Origin: an uncultured Emergencia sp.
GTDB taxonomy: Bacteria; Bacillota; Clostridia; Peptostreptococcales; Anaerovoracaceae
NCBI GenBank assembly: GCA_904420065.1
Contig: CAJFTU010000040.1
Span: forward strand, 1 to 48,592
Length of the DNA stretch: 48,592 bases
Direction: 5' to 3'
Position 1 is the first letter of the stretch, and the number at the start of each line of letters is the position of its first letter. Below, piece by piece: positions 7,901-16,310 of this stretch. The notes below the pieces were generated by a model. It did no database searches, was not told where the DNA came from, and worked only from the letters and a program-made list of their open reading frames with translations. Made by a program: the position numbers and the translations under genes.

Positions 7901-8938
7901 ATGGCAGATAAAATACTGGAAATCAAAGACCTCCGTGTCAACTACCAGACAGACCTGGAAACAGTGGAGGCCGTTAACGGTATCGATTTGGAAATCGAAA
8001 AGAGCGGAACTCTCGGACTGGTTGGGGAAACCGGTGCGGGAAAGACCACAACAGCGCTTTCGATCATGCGTCTGCTTCCCAGCACGACTGGTCGTATTCT
8101 GAATGGTGAAATCATATTTGAAGGAGAGAATTTACTGGAAATCGAAGAGGAAAAGATGCGGAAGATCCGCGGCGACAAGATTGCCATGGTCTTTCAGGAT
8201 CCGATGACCTCTTTGAATCCGGTACAGACTGTAGGCGAGCAGATCGCCGAAGGAATAAAGCTTCACAATGAAGAAATGTCCAAAGAAGATGTGGAAAAAC
8301 GGGTGGAGGAAATTCTCAGTATGGTTGGGATCGTACCAAAACGAAAGTACGATTATCCTCACCAGTTTTCCGGAGGGATGAAACAACGGGTGGTTATTGC
8401 CATCGCCCTTTCCTGTGAACCGGATCTGTTGATTGCTGATGAACCTACCACAGCGCTGGATGTGACGATTCAGGCTCAGGTATTGGCTATGATCCGAGAT
8501 CTTCGTGACAGATTGGGTACGTCTATGCTGATGATCACTCATGATCTGGGTATCGTGGCTCAGACCTGTGATCATGTGGCGGTAATGTACGCAGGAAAGA
8601 TCATAGAGTTTGGCACTATTGAGGACATCTTCAACGGAGAGAAGCATCATCCGTATACTTCTGGACTTTTTGGCTCCATTCCGGATCTTAAGTCGAGAAA
8701 GTCAAGGCTGACGCCGATTCCGGGATTGATGCCGGATCCGACAAAACTGCCGGAGGGTTGCTATTTCGCTCCCCGGTGCAGCCGGTGTACAGAGTTCTGC
8801 AAGAAAAAGCAGCCGGAAGTTTTCGTTGAGGGAACACACAAAATCGCATGCCATCTTTTCCATCCTCAGTATGCGGAGGAAATGATGAAACCGGCTGCAG
8901 AAGAGAACGACGGTGCCGAAACAGGGAAGGAGGAATAA
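7901..8938 (+). CDS. Peptide ABC transporter ATPase, DppD/OppD type
   Basis: The 345-aa ATPase has Walker [12 protein letters not shown] (about residues 42-52), the Q-loop in [11 protein letters not shown], the signature FSGGMKQR, Walker [13 protein letters not shown] and the H-loop ITHDL. Its C-terminal oligo_HPY region has the Cys-rich pattern [12 protein letters not shown] and AC seen in this family, where four Cys can hold an Fe-S cluster. The ribosome site AAGGAGGT is 5 nt upstream. It should pair with the DppF-type ATPase that follows 3 nt later. Confidence 0.93.
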   Translation: MADKILEIKDLRVNYQTDLETVEAVNGIDLEIEKSGTLGLVGETGAGKTTTALSIMRLLPSTTGRILNGEIIFEGENLLEIEEEKMRKIRGDKIAMVFQDPMTSLNPVQTVGEQIAEGIKLHNEEMSKEDVEKRVEEILSMVGIVPKRKYDYPHQFSGGMKQRVVIAIALSCEPDLLIADEPTTALDVTIQAQVLAMIRDLRDRLGTSMLMITHDLGIVAQTCDHVAVMYAGKIIEFGTIEDIFNGEKHHPYTSGLFGSIPDLKSRKSRLTPIPGLMPDPTKLPEGCYFAPRCSRCTEFCKKKQPEVFVEGTHKIACHLFHPQYAEEMMKPAAEENDGAETGKEE

Positions 8939-8941
8939 CGT

Positions 8942-9931
8942 ATGAAGGAAAACAATAAGAACGTTCTGCTTCGTACAGAGGGTCTGGAGAAGATCTTTTC
9001 CCTGAAGGGCGGAGCGAAGCTCCATGCAGTAGACGGCATCGACCTGGATATTGCAGAAGGCGAGACACTGGGAGTTGTAGGTGAGTCCGGTTGTGGAAAG
9101 AGCACTCTGGGACGCAGTATTCTGCGGCTTATTGAGCCTACCGGGGGAAAGATTTTCTTTCAGGAACAGGATATTACGAAAATCAAAGGTCATGCGATGC
9201 GCAATCTGCGGAAAAACATGCAGATTATTTTTCAGGATCCTTATTCCAGCATAGATCCGCGTCAGTCGGTTATCGAAGCCATTGCGGAATATATGTTTAT
9301 CCAGAAGACCTATCGATCTCGTAAGGAAACCTTTAATCGAGCGGCGGAGCTGATGGATCTGGTTGGCCTGGCAAGAAGGTACGCCAACTCTTATCCTCAT
9401 GAATTGGATGGCGGCCGGCGTCAGCGTATCGGCATTGCACGGGCTCTATCTCTGAATCCAAAGTTTATCGTATGCGATGAACCGGTATCCGCTTTGGACG
9501 TATCCATTCAGGCGCAGATTCTCAACCTGTTGATGGATCTGCAGGAGTCCCTGGGTCTGACCTATATGTTTGTTACCCATGACCTCAGCGTGGTAAAACA
9601 TATTTCCACGAATATCATGGTTATGTATCTGGGCAAAAGTGTGGAATATGCCGGTTCAGATGAGCTGTTTGAAAACCCGCTGCATCCATATACCAAGGCG
9701 CTTCTCGCTGCGATACCGGAACCTTCACTCGATGCCAGAGGAAAAGAGATTCAGTTGATCCGTGGAGAAGTCAGCAGTCCGATCAACGTCAAACCGGGTT
9801 GTAGATTTGCAAAGCGCTGTGAATACTGCGATAAGCGCTGCGAAGAGGAAAATCCGCCGTTTGTAGAGGTGAAGCCGGGTCATAAGGTGGCCTGCTTCAA
9901 AGTCAGTGAAAACGGAGAAATTCTTTATTAA
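8942..9931 (+). CDS. Peptide ABC transporter ATPase, DppF/OppF type, with a variant signature motif
   Basis: The 329-aa ATPase has Walker [15 protein letters not shown]-loop [12 protein letters not shown], Walker [19 protein letters not shown] and H-loop VTHDL. The signature motif reads LDGGRRQR where most ABC proteins have LSGGQ-QR: the Ser that contacts ATP gamma-phosphate is Asp. Its partner ATPase keeps the normal Ser, so the pair may have one standard and one altered ATP site. The C-terminal oligo_HPY Cys pattern ([15 protein letters not shown] and AC) is present. It starts 3 nt after the preceding gene. Confidence 0.92.
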   Translation: MKENNKNVLLRTEGLEKIFSLKGGAKLHAVDGIDLDIAEGETLGVVGESGCGKSTLGRSILRLIEPTGGKIFFQEQDITKIKGHAMRNLRKNMQIIFQDPYSSIDPRQSVIEAIAEYMFIQKTYRSRKETFNRAAELMDLVGLARRYANSYPHELDGGRRQRIGIARALSLNPKFIVCDEPVSALDVSIQAQILNLLMDLQESLGLTYMFVTHDLSVVKHISTNIMVMYLGKSVEYAGSDELFENPLHPYTKALLAAIPEPSLDARGKEIQLIRGEVSSPINVKPGCRFAKRCEYCDKRCEEENPPFVEVKPGHKVACFKVSENGEILY

Positions 9932-9950
9932 AAAACGGAGGCAGGAATAT

Positions 9951-11414
9951 ATGCGATATCTTACGGAAGGTATGGAACCGAAGTGGGCGCTGCAGTATTT
10001 TGAAGAAATCTGCGGGATCCCTCACGGCTCCGGTAATGAAAGCGCTCTGGCGCAATATATTATCCGCATTGCCGAAGAAAGAGGATTGGAAACGGAAATG
10101 GACCGGCACGGAAATGTGCTGGTCCGTCTTGCATCCAGTCCGGGCGCGGAAGAGGCGCCGTTCTTTCTTATGCAGGGGCATATGGATATGGTATGTGAAA
10201 AAGAAGACTGGTGTGATCTGGATATGGAGAAAGAGCCTGTAAGGCTGCGAAGGGAAGGAAACCTTCTGTATGCTGAAGGAACGACACTGGGAGCGGATAA
10301 TGCGGTCGGTCTTTGTTGTATGTTGGCTGTCATGACCGACGACACGCTGCGGCATCCTCCGATGGAGTTTCTGTTTACGGTTCGCGAGGAAACCGGTCTT
10401 GAGGGAATCCGACTCTTTGATATGACAAAACTGAAGTCGCGCAGAATGCTGACCATGGACTGCGGCGATCCGGATGTGCTGATTCTGGGCAGTGCAGGCA
10501 TGCTTTCTTTTGATCTGAAAATGGAGCTTTCCGAAGAACCCTTCGCGAAGGAAGAGCGCTGCGGTGTTCTTCAGATCAGCGGCCTGCACGGCGGACATAC
10601 GGGGCTGGAAATCGGAAGTGGTTACGCCAATGCTCTATCCATATTGACAGAGATTTCAGCGGAACTGGAGCAGAAGTTTGGCGCGAGACTCTGCAGCCTT
10701 ACGGTCAGCGGCGGTGCGGGGAGTATTCCCGACGGAGGCAGAGTTGTCATTGCCGTTTCTGCGGACAATGAAGGAGAAGCAAAAAGCTGCATCGCTCATA
10801 TGATGAATGATTTTCGCAGTGAATTCTCAGCTACGGAAGGAAATATTCTCTGGTCTTACGCACCGGCAGAGGAAATACCGGAAAGGGCGCTGACTGCTGA
10901 GTGTACCAGAGAACTCTTGGATTTTCTCCTCTTTACTCCAACCGGCGCACTGAAGCGGCATCATTTAAATCCCCACCAAGTCCTCGGTTCAGCGCTGATC
11001 AAATGCGCCGACTTGAAAGATGGCGTTTTTACTGGGAACTATACGATTCGTTCGAATACGGATCCTTATAAATATCTGTTGGCGCAGAAATTCTGCCGCC
11101 TCTGTGATCGGTATGGAGTGATCTGGAAGAAGACTGGTGATGATCCCGCCTGGCCGGAAAATCCGGTTTCGTCTCTGACGAAGCTGTGTCTCGACGTCTA
11201 TGAAAAGCGTTTTGGCTGTAAACCTGCCTGTGAGCTGGTGCACGGAGGTGAGGAAGCTTCCATTGTTTCTTACTGTATCCCGGATATGGAGATTGTGGGT
11301 ATAGCTCCGTATTCCCGGGGCGCCCATACGCCGAAAGAACGTTTGTATCTGGATACAGTACTGCCGGTTTGGCAATTTTTGACTGACCTGCTTGCGCAGC
11401 TCAGTGAGAGATAA
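9951..11414 (+). CDS. pepD: Aminoacyl-histidine dipeptidase (M20 family, PepD type)
   Basis: The 487-aa cytoplasmic metallopeptidase hydrolyses dipeptides such as Xaa-His. Zinc-site motifs are visible: QGHMDMVCEK (His and Asp), GADNAVG, the catalytic Glu pair in VREETGLEG, and TMDCGDPD. The dimerisation-domain motif SGLHGGHTGLEI and the late GAHTPKERLYLDT are also present. The start is ATG 9951, with GGAGG at 9937-9941; a frame extending back to 9906 would overlap the ATPase gene. Position at the end of a peptide importer operon suggests it digests the imported peptides. A terminator follows at 11454. Confidence 0.9.
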   Translation: MRYLTEGMEPKWALQYFEEICGIPHGSGNESALAQYIIRIAEERGLETEMDRHGNVLVRLASSPGAEEAPFFLMQGHMDMVCEKEDWCDLDMEKEPVRLRREGNLLYAEGTTLGADNAVGLCCMLAVMTDDTLRHPPMEFLFTVREETGLEGIRLFDMTKLKSRRMLTMDCGDPDVLILGSAGMLSFDLKMELSEEPFAKEERCGVLQISGLHGGHTGLEIGSGYANALSILTEISAELEQKFGARLCSLTVSGGAGSIPDGGRVVIAVSADNEGEAKSCIAHMMNDFRSEFSATEGNILWSYAPAEEIPERALTAECTRELLDFLLFTPTGALKRHHLNPHQVLGSALIKCADLKDGVFTGNYTIRSNTDPYKYLLAQKFCRLCDRYGVIWKKTGDDPAWPENPVSSLTKLCLDVYEKRFGCKPACELVHGGEEASIVSYCIPDMEIVGIAPYSRGAHTPKERLYLDTVLPVWQFLTDLLAQLSER

Positions 11415-11453
11415 GCTTTTGTGTCGAGCTGACGGGAAATATATCGTTTTCAC

Positions 11454-11494
11454 AATTCCTGTGTTGGGCCGAAGGGTTCATCACAGGAATTTTC
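11454..11494 (+). terminator. Terminator of the peptide operon
   Basis: AATTCCTGTG (11454-11463) pairs with CACAGGAATT (11482-11491), a 10-bp stem followed by a short T run (TTC). Confidence 0.55.
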
Positions 11495-11541
11495 ATATGG
11501 CGGAAATGGTCTGTGTATCTGCTGCCTGTTTTCATCGTATG

Positions 11542-11871
11542 TTTTCAAAAAGACAAAAACTGTTTCTATATGAAACAGTTTTTTTGTTTTGGAAAAAATA
11601 TGCGTTGATGATCAGGAGATTTGTTTCGAAAAATAGGATTTTGTTTCATATAGAAACAAAAGTAAAGTGAAAAGAAAAAAGCAAGCTGGTTCCAGACTCA
11701 CTCATGGTTGAACGGAAAAAATATTTTTAGTTTTTTTCTTCGAGGAGCAAAACTGTTTCGTATAGAAACAGAACAGCGACAAAAAGAAAAAGGGTGACAT
11801 GATCATTGGTCAGGATTTTTCATTTTCGCTAAAAACGTTTCAAATAGAAACAAAATCGATCGCAGAGAAAC
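11542..11871. repeat. Four-unit palindromic repeat element, family B copy 1
   Basis: Four copies of GTTTC-N5-GAAAC occur at 11562-11576, 11643-11657, 11755-11769 and 11837-11851. Each has a third half-site 20 nt away: upstream for the first two (TTTTC at 11542, GTTTC at 11623), downstream for the last two (GAAAA at 11786, one base off; GAAAC at 11867). This makes 35-nt units, two forward and two reverse, over 330 bp. The first palindrome extends to an 11-bp stem (11556-11582) followed by T residues and could also terminate transcription. The sequence between the motifs is A-rich and shows no gene. A second copy is at 27003-27330. Confidence 0.75.
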
Positions 11872-11969
11872 CAAGCAAACAGGTATCGAAAGCGAGCAGG
11901 CAAACAACGAGAAAAAACGTACCGAAAAAACATCAGAAAAAGAAGAGGTATTTCTGTTCGTTTTACCCC

Positions 11970-12001
11970 TTGACAAAAATATGGCGGGGGGGGGGTATGC
12001 T
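11970..12001 (+). promoter_or_regulatory. Promoter with a G10 tract in its spacer, candidate phase-variable promoter
   Basis: TTGACA (11970-11975) and TATGCT (11996-12001) are separated by 20 nt, of which the last ten (11986-11995) are G. A 17-nt spacer would be best, so loss of G residues by slipped-strand mispairing would strengthen the promoter. It precedes the surface-glycosylation operon. The rest of 11872-12050 holds no gene I can support. Confidence 0.5.
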
Positions 12002-12051
12002 GTTATTTGAATGGTTCGATTTGACAGGGCTCGACAAAACGCAGCATGGCG

Positions 12052-12115
12052 TTAAGATTTTTTTAAGAAATATTAAGATTTGATTCTTAGTTTATTAAGA
12101 ATCATGAGCTATAAT
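12052..12115 (+). promoter_or_regulatory. Response-regulator repeats and promoter of the glycosylation operon
   Basis: TTAAGA occurs at 12052, 12063, 12073 and 12095, with the inverted form TTCTTA at 12084, giving 10-11 bp steps. TATAAT (12110-12115) follows exactly 9 nt after the last TTAAGA. The hexamer, phase and 9-nt distance match the promoter of the response regulator at 898-952, which suggests the same regulator acts on both. Confidence 0.6.
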
Positions 12116-12174
12116 TTGTGTCGAAAAGCCGGTACTCGACGGCCGGCTGCACTTATATCGGAAAGGACATAGAG

Positions 12175-14727
12175 ATGATTGGCAGTAACGGTTGTGCAGG
12201 TGTGGATAATTTAAATCGGCTTTCAAGAAGAACAAGAAAAGAAAAAGCTGCCGCAGTATGCGGCAGGATTTTTCCTTATGTTTTACTTTCTGTTTTCACA
12301 TTGTCGCTCTGCCTGCTTCCAATTCCGGCGGATGCATTGTTTGGCTCAGAGGGCGACTGGTATAGTCAGCATGTAGGTGCGGCAGAAAATCTCCGTCAGA
12401 TGATGTTGGAAACCGGATCGATCTTTCCCCAATATTCCGTTTCCGGCGGGGGATGCAGCATATACGATTATGCTTATTACGGTTTCTTCCGGCCTGACGT
12501 GCTGCTCTCCTGTCTGATGCCGGAAATTGAGATGAAATACATCATCTCCGCTTACGCGCTGTTTTCTGTAACTGCGTCGGTGTGCCTGTGTTTTTATTGG
12601 CTGAAGAAACAGGACCTGAATATCGTTTTTTCTATGGGAGGTGCAGCGATTCTGGCCTCAGCAGCCTGCTTTTTTCAGGCACACCATCAGATCATATTTG
12701 TCAACTATATGCCTTTTCTGATTCTGGCTTTGGTGGGAATCGATCAGCTTATAGATAGAGGCAGAATACTTCTGCTGACCACGGCAGCCTTTCTGATTTG
12801 TATACATAGCTTCTTTTACGCGCCGACCTGCGCTGCTGTATGTCTTTTATATTTGGTTTGCCAGCTCAGACAAAAGAAGGCACTGCGAACGCTTTCACTT
12901 AGATGGATCTGGGGAAAGGCTGTATTGGCCGCTGCGACTGCCGTCTCATTGGCTGCAGTCCTGCTGCTCCCCACGGCACTGAACATCCTCTCTACGACAA
13001 AGGATTCAGGAGCATTTGAAGGACTTCCTTCCGAGATTGTGGATATCCGATTGGATGGGCTGCTGTACTCTCCTTATGGGTGCGGAATGACGCTATTGTC
13101 GCTCTACTGCCTGCTGCTGTCTTTGACGAGAAAGAAGAGGCGGATGTTGGCTGCAGCGCTGCTGCTGTGTTTTCTCCTGCCGGTGGTATCCTTCCTGTTC
13201 AACGGATTCCTGTATTCCCGCGGAAAAATATTGATTCCGTTTTTACCGTTGATTGTTTGGATTTGCGCTGACACTCTGGAGGAACTGTTTTCGGGAAAAA
13301 CAAAATTTTTGCTGCTGCCGGCTGTTCTCTGCTTTCTCCCCGCTTTCAGCAGATCGGCATGGCAGTCTCTGCTGCTGGTCGACGGAGCGATTCTGCTGAT
13401 CTGGGTTTTTCTGCTCCGGTTTGTTCGTCTACCGGAAAAGATCAGACGAAGCGTTTTTGCGCTGATCCTTTTGGTCCCTATGTGTGTAAACCTGGGAGTA
13501 AACAGCAGTGAAAAATATCTGAAGGAAAGTGATACCAGGCAGAAGCATTTTACCCGGGGAGACATTACCATGTTTGTCTCCGACCGAAGATATCGATTTG
13601 ACGTATTGGCCAATAACTTTGTCAACAGCAACGTGCCGGCCGACGGCTCCATTTGGAAGACTTCCATGTACTCGTCCATTACCAATCAGTTGTATGCGGA
13701 TTTTTACTACAATACGATGAGAAATCCAATTTCCCTGCGGAACAGAGTGGTGCTGATGCCCAACCAGAACGGTTTCTTTTCCTTCTTTATGGGAACCCGG
13801 TATGTGCTGACCCGGGAGGACGATATCCCTTACGGCTACAAGAGGGTCTTCCGACGCGGCGGTTATGCGTTGACAGAAAATGAACAGGTGCTTCCGGTCT
13901 GCTATGGAACTTATGATCTTCTTTCCAAAGAGGATTTCGACAGGCTGACCTTTCCGGAGACCATGCAGGCCCTGTGCAGCGCCGCCGTAGTTGATAAGGA
14001 AGGAGGTAGGTTTACTCCGCAGGTGAAAGAAGAGCAGCCGTCGGAACTGCTTGCGGACAGGCAGCTGGGCGAAAAGCTGTCTTCTGCAGAGGGAATCGAT
14101 CTCTCGTTGAGGAAAGATGCGCGATATACCTTTAAGCTGAACAAGACCGTACGGGATAAGGCACTGATCGTCAGCTTCCGCGTGGAAAGTCCCAAGGGAC
14201 ACGAGGTGCAAATTTCCTTAAACGGGATGAAGAACAACTTGTCTTCAAAGCACGCCCCTTACCCCAATAAAAATCATACTTTTACCTTTGTTTTGTCGGG
14301 AGATTCTCTGGACAAGCTGCAGGTTCTATGCGCCAAAGGCGAGTATACTGTCAGCCAACTGAAAATCTTCACCGCAGAGCTGCCGGATTTGAGTCGGCGA
14401 AATATAGCGGTGCCTCGCCTCGACGAAGAAGGGCAGGACAGGGATACCATGTTCAAGGGGGCCGTACAGATGAGAGAGGACGGGTACTTTATCACTTCTT
14501 TCCCTTACCGAAAGGGCTATGAAATCCGCGTGGACGGGGTCAAAACCGATGCGGAAAAAGTCAATACCGCTTTTGTCGGCTTTCCGTTGGAAAGCGGTGA
14601 ACATCGGATTCAAATCGATTACAGAGCGCCCGGCTTTAAAGCCGGATCAGCTGCAAGCAGCGCCGCGCTGGCTGCATACGGACTCATCGCGGCGGCAGAA
14701 ATAGCAGAAAGGAGAAAAAGGAGATGA
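12175..14727 (+). CDS. YfhO-family membrane glycosyltransferase
   Basis: The 850-aa protein has a short cytoplasmic start, roughly a dozen membrane helices up to about residue 440, and a large C-terminal extracellular beta-rich domain, ending with a final helix and an Arg/Lys tail. This is the layout of YfhO, a GT-C-type enzyme. In Bacillus subtilis YfhO works with a CsbB-type GT2 and a GtcA flippase to put sugars on lipoteichoic acid outside the cell. The start is ATG 12175 (AAAGGA upstream); an in-frame start at 12118 is only a few bases past the -10 box at 12110-12115, before any RNA could start. The next gene overlaps by ATGA. Confidence 0.82.
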   Translation: MIGSNGCAGVDNLNRLSRRTRKEKAAAVCGRIFPYVLLSVFTLSLCLLPIPADALFGSEGDWYSQHVGAAENLRQMMLETGSIFPQYSVSGGGCSIYDYAYYGFFRPDVLLSCLMPEIEMKYIISAYALFSVTASVCLCFYWLKKQDLNIVFSMGGAAILASAACFFQAHHQIIFVNYMPFLILALVGIDQLIDRGRILLLTTAAFLICIHSFFYAPTCAAVCLLYLVCQLRQKKALRTLSLRWIWGKAVLAAATAVSLAAVLLLPTALNILSTTKDSGAFEGLPSEIVDIRLDGLLYSPYGCGMTLLSLYCLLLSLTRKKRRMLAAALLLCFLLPVVSFLFNGFLYSRGKILIPFLPLIVWICADTLEELFSGKTKFLLLPAVLCFLPAFSRSAWQSLLLVDGAILLIWVFLLRFVRLPEKIRRSVFALILLVPMCVNLGVNSSEKYLKESDTRQKHFTRGDITMFVSDRRYRFDVLANNFVNSNVPADGSIWKTSMYSSITNQLYADFYYNTMRNPISLRNRVVLMPNQNGFFSFFMGTRYVLTREDDIPYGYKRVFRRGGYALTENEQVLPVCYGTYDLLSKEDFDRLTFPETMQALCSAAVVDKEGGRFTPQVKEEQPSELLADRQLGEKLSSAEGIDLSLRKDARYTFKLNKTVRDKALIVSFRVESPKGHEVQISLNGMKNNLSSKHAPYPNKNHTFTFVLSGDSLDKLQVLCAKGEYTVSQLKIFTAELPDLSRRNIAVPRLDEEGQDRDTMFKGAVQMREDGYFITSFPYRKGYEIRVDGVKTDAEKVNTAFVGFPLESGEHRIQIDYRAPGFKAGSAASSAALAAYGLIAAAEIAERRKRR

Positions 14728-15122
14728 ACAAGCTGTGCAATTCGGAACTGATTCGCTACATTTTGACCGGGGGGATGACGACGGCAGTGAATTACGGACT
14801 GTTTTTCCTGCTGAACGCCTTTTCGGTCAACTACCTGCTTTCTAACAGCATTGCCTGGCTGGGCGCGGTGCTCTTTGCCTTCTATGCTAACCGACAGGTA
14901 GTCTTTCACTCTCGGGGAAAAAAGCTGGATGAATTCAGGCGCTTCTTTTCCCTGCGCTTTCTGACGCTGCTGCTGGAAAACCTGCTGCTGTTTCTCTTTG
15001 TCGACTGCATCGGCCTTTATAAAGCGGCGGCCAAGGTATCCGTCAGCGTGATCACCGTGCTGCTCAACTATGTGGCCTGCAAGTATCAGGTGTTCAGAAA
15101 TGGGGGTGTTTCCCGTGAGTAA
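14724..15122 (+). CDS. GtrA/GtcA-family flippase
   Basis: The 132-aa protein has four predicted membrane helices filling most of its length. The family pattern is clear: FxLTGG near the start (RYILTGGMTTAVNYGLFFLL), then SNSIAWLGAVLFAFYANRQVVF and the final VITVLLNYVACKYQVF. GtrA/GtcA proteins are thought to flip undecaprenyl-phosphate-linked sugars across the membrane. The start codon overlaps the YfhO stop (ATGA) and its stop overlaps the GT2 start, so all three are translationally coupled. Confidence 0.88.
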   Translation: MNKLCNSELIRYILTGGMTTAVNYGLFFLLNAFSVNYLLSNSIAWLGAVLFAFYANRQVVFHSRGKKLDEFRRFFSLRFLTLLLENLLLFLFVDCIGLYKAAAKVSVSVITVLLNYVACKYQVFRNGGVSRE

Positions 15123-16029
15123 GCTTAGCGTTGTGGTTCCCTGCTACAACGAGGAAGAATCGCTGCCTCTGTTTTATCAGGAGGTCAGCGCGGTGCTGAA
15201 AGATATGGGAACCGACTATGAGATTGTGTTTATCGACGACGGAAGCAGCGACGGGACGCCGCAGGAGCTGAGAAAGCTGGCGGCTGCAGACAGTCGCTGC
15301 CGATACATAATTTTCTCCAGGAATTTTGGGAAGGAAGCGGGAATGTACGCAGGTCTTGCTGAAGCAGAAGGGGAGTATTGCGTCATTATGGACGCGGACC
15401 TGCAGCATCCGCCCGGCCTCCTGCCCCAGATGTACAAGGCAGTCACAGAAGAGGGGTACGACTGCTGCGGAGGAAAGCGGAAAGGCCGTCAGGGGGACGG
15501 CGCGCTGCGCAGCTTCCTTTCACGCAGCTTTTACAAGGTGGGAAAAAAGCTGACAAAGCTGGATATGTCCGATGGGTACGGGGATTTTCGCATGATGAGA
15601 AGAACGGTAGTAGACGCGCTGCTTGAGATGAAGGAATACAACCGCTACATGAAGGGGCTCTACTCCTTTGTCGGGTTTACGACCAAGTGGATTGAGTATG
15701 AAAATGTGGAAAGAGTGCGGGGAGAGACCAAGTGGTCGCTGAAAAGTCTGTTTTCCTATGCGGCGGAAGGAATTTTCTCTTTTTCCACGGTACCGTTGAA
15801 GCTGGCCGGGGCGGTGGGAATTCTGCTCTTTTTCGCCGCTCTGATCGTCATAGCGGTCAACCTGACCAGCCTGAGCCGCACCGATCTGCTGCTGTTTTTC
15901 ATCCTGTTTCTCAGCAGTCTGCAGATGCTGTTCATCTATATTCTCGGCGCGTATCTTTCCCGGGATTACCTGGAGAACAAGAGGCGGCCGGTGTACATCG
16001 TCAAAGAAAAAGGAGGCGAAAGAATTTGA
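15115..16029 (+). CDS. GT2 glycosyltransferase, CsbB/GtrB type (polyprenyl-phosphate sugar transferase)
   Basis: The protein has an N-terminal GT2 domain (LSVVVPCYNEEESLP, then FIDDGSSDGTP and the metal-binding MDADLQHPP) and two C-terminal membrane helices (about residues 222-246 and 255-280), as in CsbB, GtrB and dolichol-phosphate mannosyltransferases. It would load a sugar onto undecaprenyl phosphate for the flippase and YfhO. I take GTG 15115 as start, which overlaps the GtrA stop in GTGAGTAA and has GGGGGTG upstream; ATG 15100 is an alternative. The sugar is not predictable from sequence. Confidence 0.88.
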   Translation: MSKLSVVVPCYNEEESLPLFYQEVSAVLKDMGTDYEIVFIDDGSSDGTPQELRKLAAADSRCRYIIFSRNFGKEAGMYAGLAEAEGEYCVIMDADLQHPPGLLPQMYKAVTEEGYDCCGGKRKGRQGDGALRSFLSRSFYKVGKKLTKLDMSDGYGDFRMMRRTVVDALLEMKEYNRYMKGLYSFVGFTTKWIEYENVERVRGETKWSLKSLFSYAAEGIFSFSTVPLKLAGAVGILLFFAALIVIAVNLTSLSRTDLLLFFILFLSSLQMLFIYILGAYLSRDYLENKRRPVYIVKEKGGERI

Positions 16030-16210
16030 GCGGTCCCATACGGCATGCGGCCCTATAGGCAGAACGACGGACGGAGAGATGAATTTTGCACGGCAAGACT
16101 TGCGCTGCACAGATGACACCGAGTTGACGTTATATAGAGGACGCGGTCAAATAAACAGGTTTTGGACATCCCTTTCACTGTCATTTGTGACAGGAGATGA
16201 CGCACATAAA

Positions 16211-16258
16211 AATACCCTCAAGGCAGATGCCATAAAAGCGATCTGTTTTGAGGGTATT
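16211..16258. terminator. Bidirectional terminator between the GT2 gene and the purine permease
   Basis: AATACCCTCAA (16211-16221) pairs with TTGAGGGTATT (16248-16258), with an inner CAGAT/ATCTG stem. On the minus strand it is followed by TTTTTAT, so it should end the permease transcript. The rest of 16030-16310 has no supportable gene. Confidence 0.8.
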
Positions 16259-16310
16259 GTATATTCTTTTGCGTTTAAACGATCGAATACAAACAGTCAG
16301 ATCTATCCGA

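Noticed and set aside
11799-12083. Open frame of 94 codons on the plus strand
   Set aside because: It runs through the family B element, the G10 tract and the promoter repeats; no ribosome site and Lys-rich low-complexity sequence.
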